Below are positions 14,061 through 14,798 of a DNA stretch of 14,798 bases, one piece after another. Both the position numbers and the translations under genes were made by a program. Origin of the DNA: Hyphomicrobiales bacterium (GTDB taxonomy: Bacteria > Pseudomonadota > Alphaproteobacteria > Rhizobiales > Aestuariivirgaceae); the NCBI GenBank assembly GCA_025356765.1, contig JANXRO010000040.1, positions 1 through 14,798 of the forward strand. Reading direction: 5' to 3'. Position 1 is the first letter of the stretch; the number at the start of each line of letters is the position of its first letter. Under the pieces are notes generated by a model. It worked only from the letters and a program-made list of their open reading frames with translations. It was not told where the DNA came from and did not search any database.

Positions 14061-14798
14061 AAAAGAAAACCTCAACCGTTGCCTATCAAGTGATGTGGAA
14101 CAGGCTTATTTCAGTTGTGGAAGAACAGGCCCAAGCCTTAGTGCGCACCGCATTTTCAACTTCGGTTCGTGAAGCGGGCGATCTTTCCGCTGGCGTTTAT
14201 GATTTTCAGGGCAACATGTTGGCCCAAGCTGTCACCGGAACGCCTGGCCATGTAAACGCCATGGCCGATGCGGTTGGCCATTTCATAAGGCGCATTGGCC
14301 GCGAGAATATTTTCGAAGGCGATGTATATATCACCAATGATCCGTGGGAAGGCACTGGCCATCTGCATGACATAACCGTCGTCACCCCATCATTTTATAA
14401 AAAGAAGCTGGTTGGTTTTTTTGGTTGCACAGCCCACATTGTTGATATTGGCGGGCGCGGGTTTGGCGCTGATGCTGCAAGCGTTTATGAAGAAGGGCTT
14501 TATATCCCCATTATGAAACTTGCGGCGCGCGGTGTGGTTGACCAAACGCTGATCAAAATCATTCGCGGCAATGTGCGTGAGCCTGATCAATTGGTGGGCG
14601 ATGTTTATGCCCTTTCAACCTGCAATTTGATTGGCCATCGCCGCTTGATTGAAATGATGCAGGAATTTTCACTTGTTGATCTGGCCGGCATTGCCAAATT
14701 TATCTTGGAAAATTCACGCCGCGCCACATTGGAAAAAATCAACGCCCTGCCCCGCAAATCGGCTTCAGGAGAAATGACGATTGATGGCTTTGACCAAC
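14057..14798 (+). CDS. hyuB: hydantoinase/oxoprolinase family subunit B (HyuB), 3' end beyond window
   Basis: Open from ATG 14057 to the window edge, 247 codons of a family usually near 550-600 aa. Recognisable HyuB motifs are TSVREAGDLSAGVYD (35-49), GTPGHVNAM (61-69), NDPWEGTGHLHDITVVTP (94-111), with the His/Asp residues typical of the metal or active site, and AHIVDIGGRG (126-135). It is the partner of HyuA in ATP-dependent opening of cyclic amides. The 4-bp overlap with hyuA indicates coupled synthesis of the two subunits. No frameshift or stop codon is seen in the visible part. Confidence 0.93.
   Translation, partial: MKKKTSTVAYQVMWNRLISVVEEQAQALVRTAFSTSVREAGDLSAGVYDFQGNMLAQAVTGTPGHVNAMADAVGHFIRRIGRENIFEGDVYITNDPWEGTGHLHDITVVTPSFYKKKLVGFFGCTAHIVDIGGRGFGADAASVYEEGLYIPIMKLAARGVVDQTLIKIIRGNVREPDQLVGDVYALSTCNLIGHRRLIEMMQEFSLVDLAGIAKFILENSRRATLEKINALPRKSASGEMTIDGFDQ

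Overview
The window looks like chromosomal DNA of an alphaproteobacterium, probably of the Hyphomicrobiales/Rhizobiales type. The evidence is gene order: tsaD divergent from a heme cluster hemD - Mic60/mitofilin-like gene - hemY, an arrangement typical of that class. Rhizobial-style sugar ABC genes and moderate G+C are consistent with this. Species cannot be named from the sequence alone.

Layout. (1) 1-3346: the 5' end of tsaD on the minus strand, then the plus-strand operon hemD, a COG4223 mitofilin-like membrane protein and hemY, with junctions of 4-bp overlap and 2-bp gap. (2) 3393-3468: a complete tRNA-Thr(CGT) with encoded CCA. (3) 3488-10436: a sugar-use locus. The minus strand carries a regulator with an ArsR-like HTH, a GH51 alpha-L-arabinofuranosidase and a Kv-beta-like aldo/keto reductase. 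The plus strand, divergent from the regulator, carries a periplasmic solute-binding protein and two MalF/MalG-type permeases. (4) 10441-11511: a MalK/UgpC-type ATPase, tail to tail with the second permease. (5) 11512-11981: a mostly non-coding stretch with palindromes and one doubtful small membrane ORF. (6) 11982-14798: hyuA and the first 247 codons of hyuB, which runs off the end.

How it works together (inference). The binding protein and permeases, energised by the MalK-type ATPase, would import an arabinose-containing oligosaccharide. The cytoplasmic GH51 enzyme would release L-arabinose, and the reductase may act on the released sugar or a derived aldehyde. The substrate is inferred from GH51 only.

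The most notable signal is a shared imperfect dyad, rTATC-N9-GGTAy. It occurs at 6027-6045 (abfA promoter), 7048-7066 (regulator promoter) and 7183-7201 (upstream of the transporter promoter). At the first two it touches or overlaps the -10 and covers the likely transcription start. At the transporter it lies upstream of a perfect TTGACA -35. The simplest reading is that the COG4189-like regulator binds it and controls its own gene, abfA-AKR and the transporter. No mobile element, CRISPR array or rRNA was seen.
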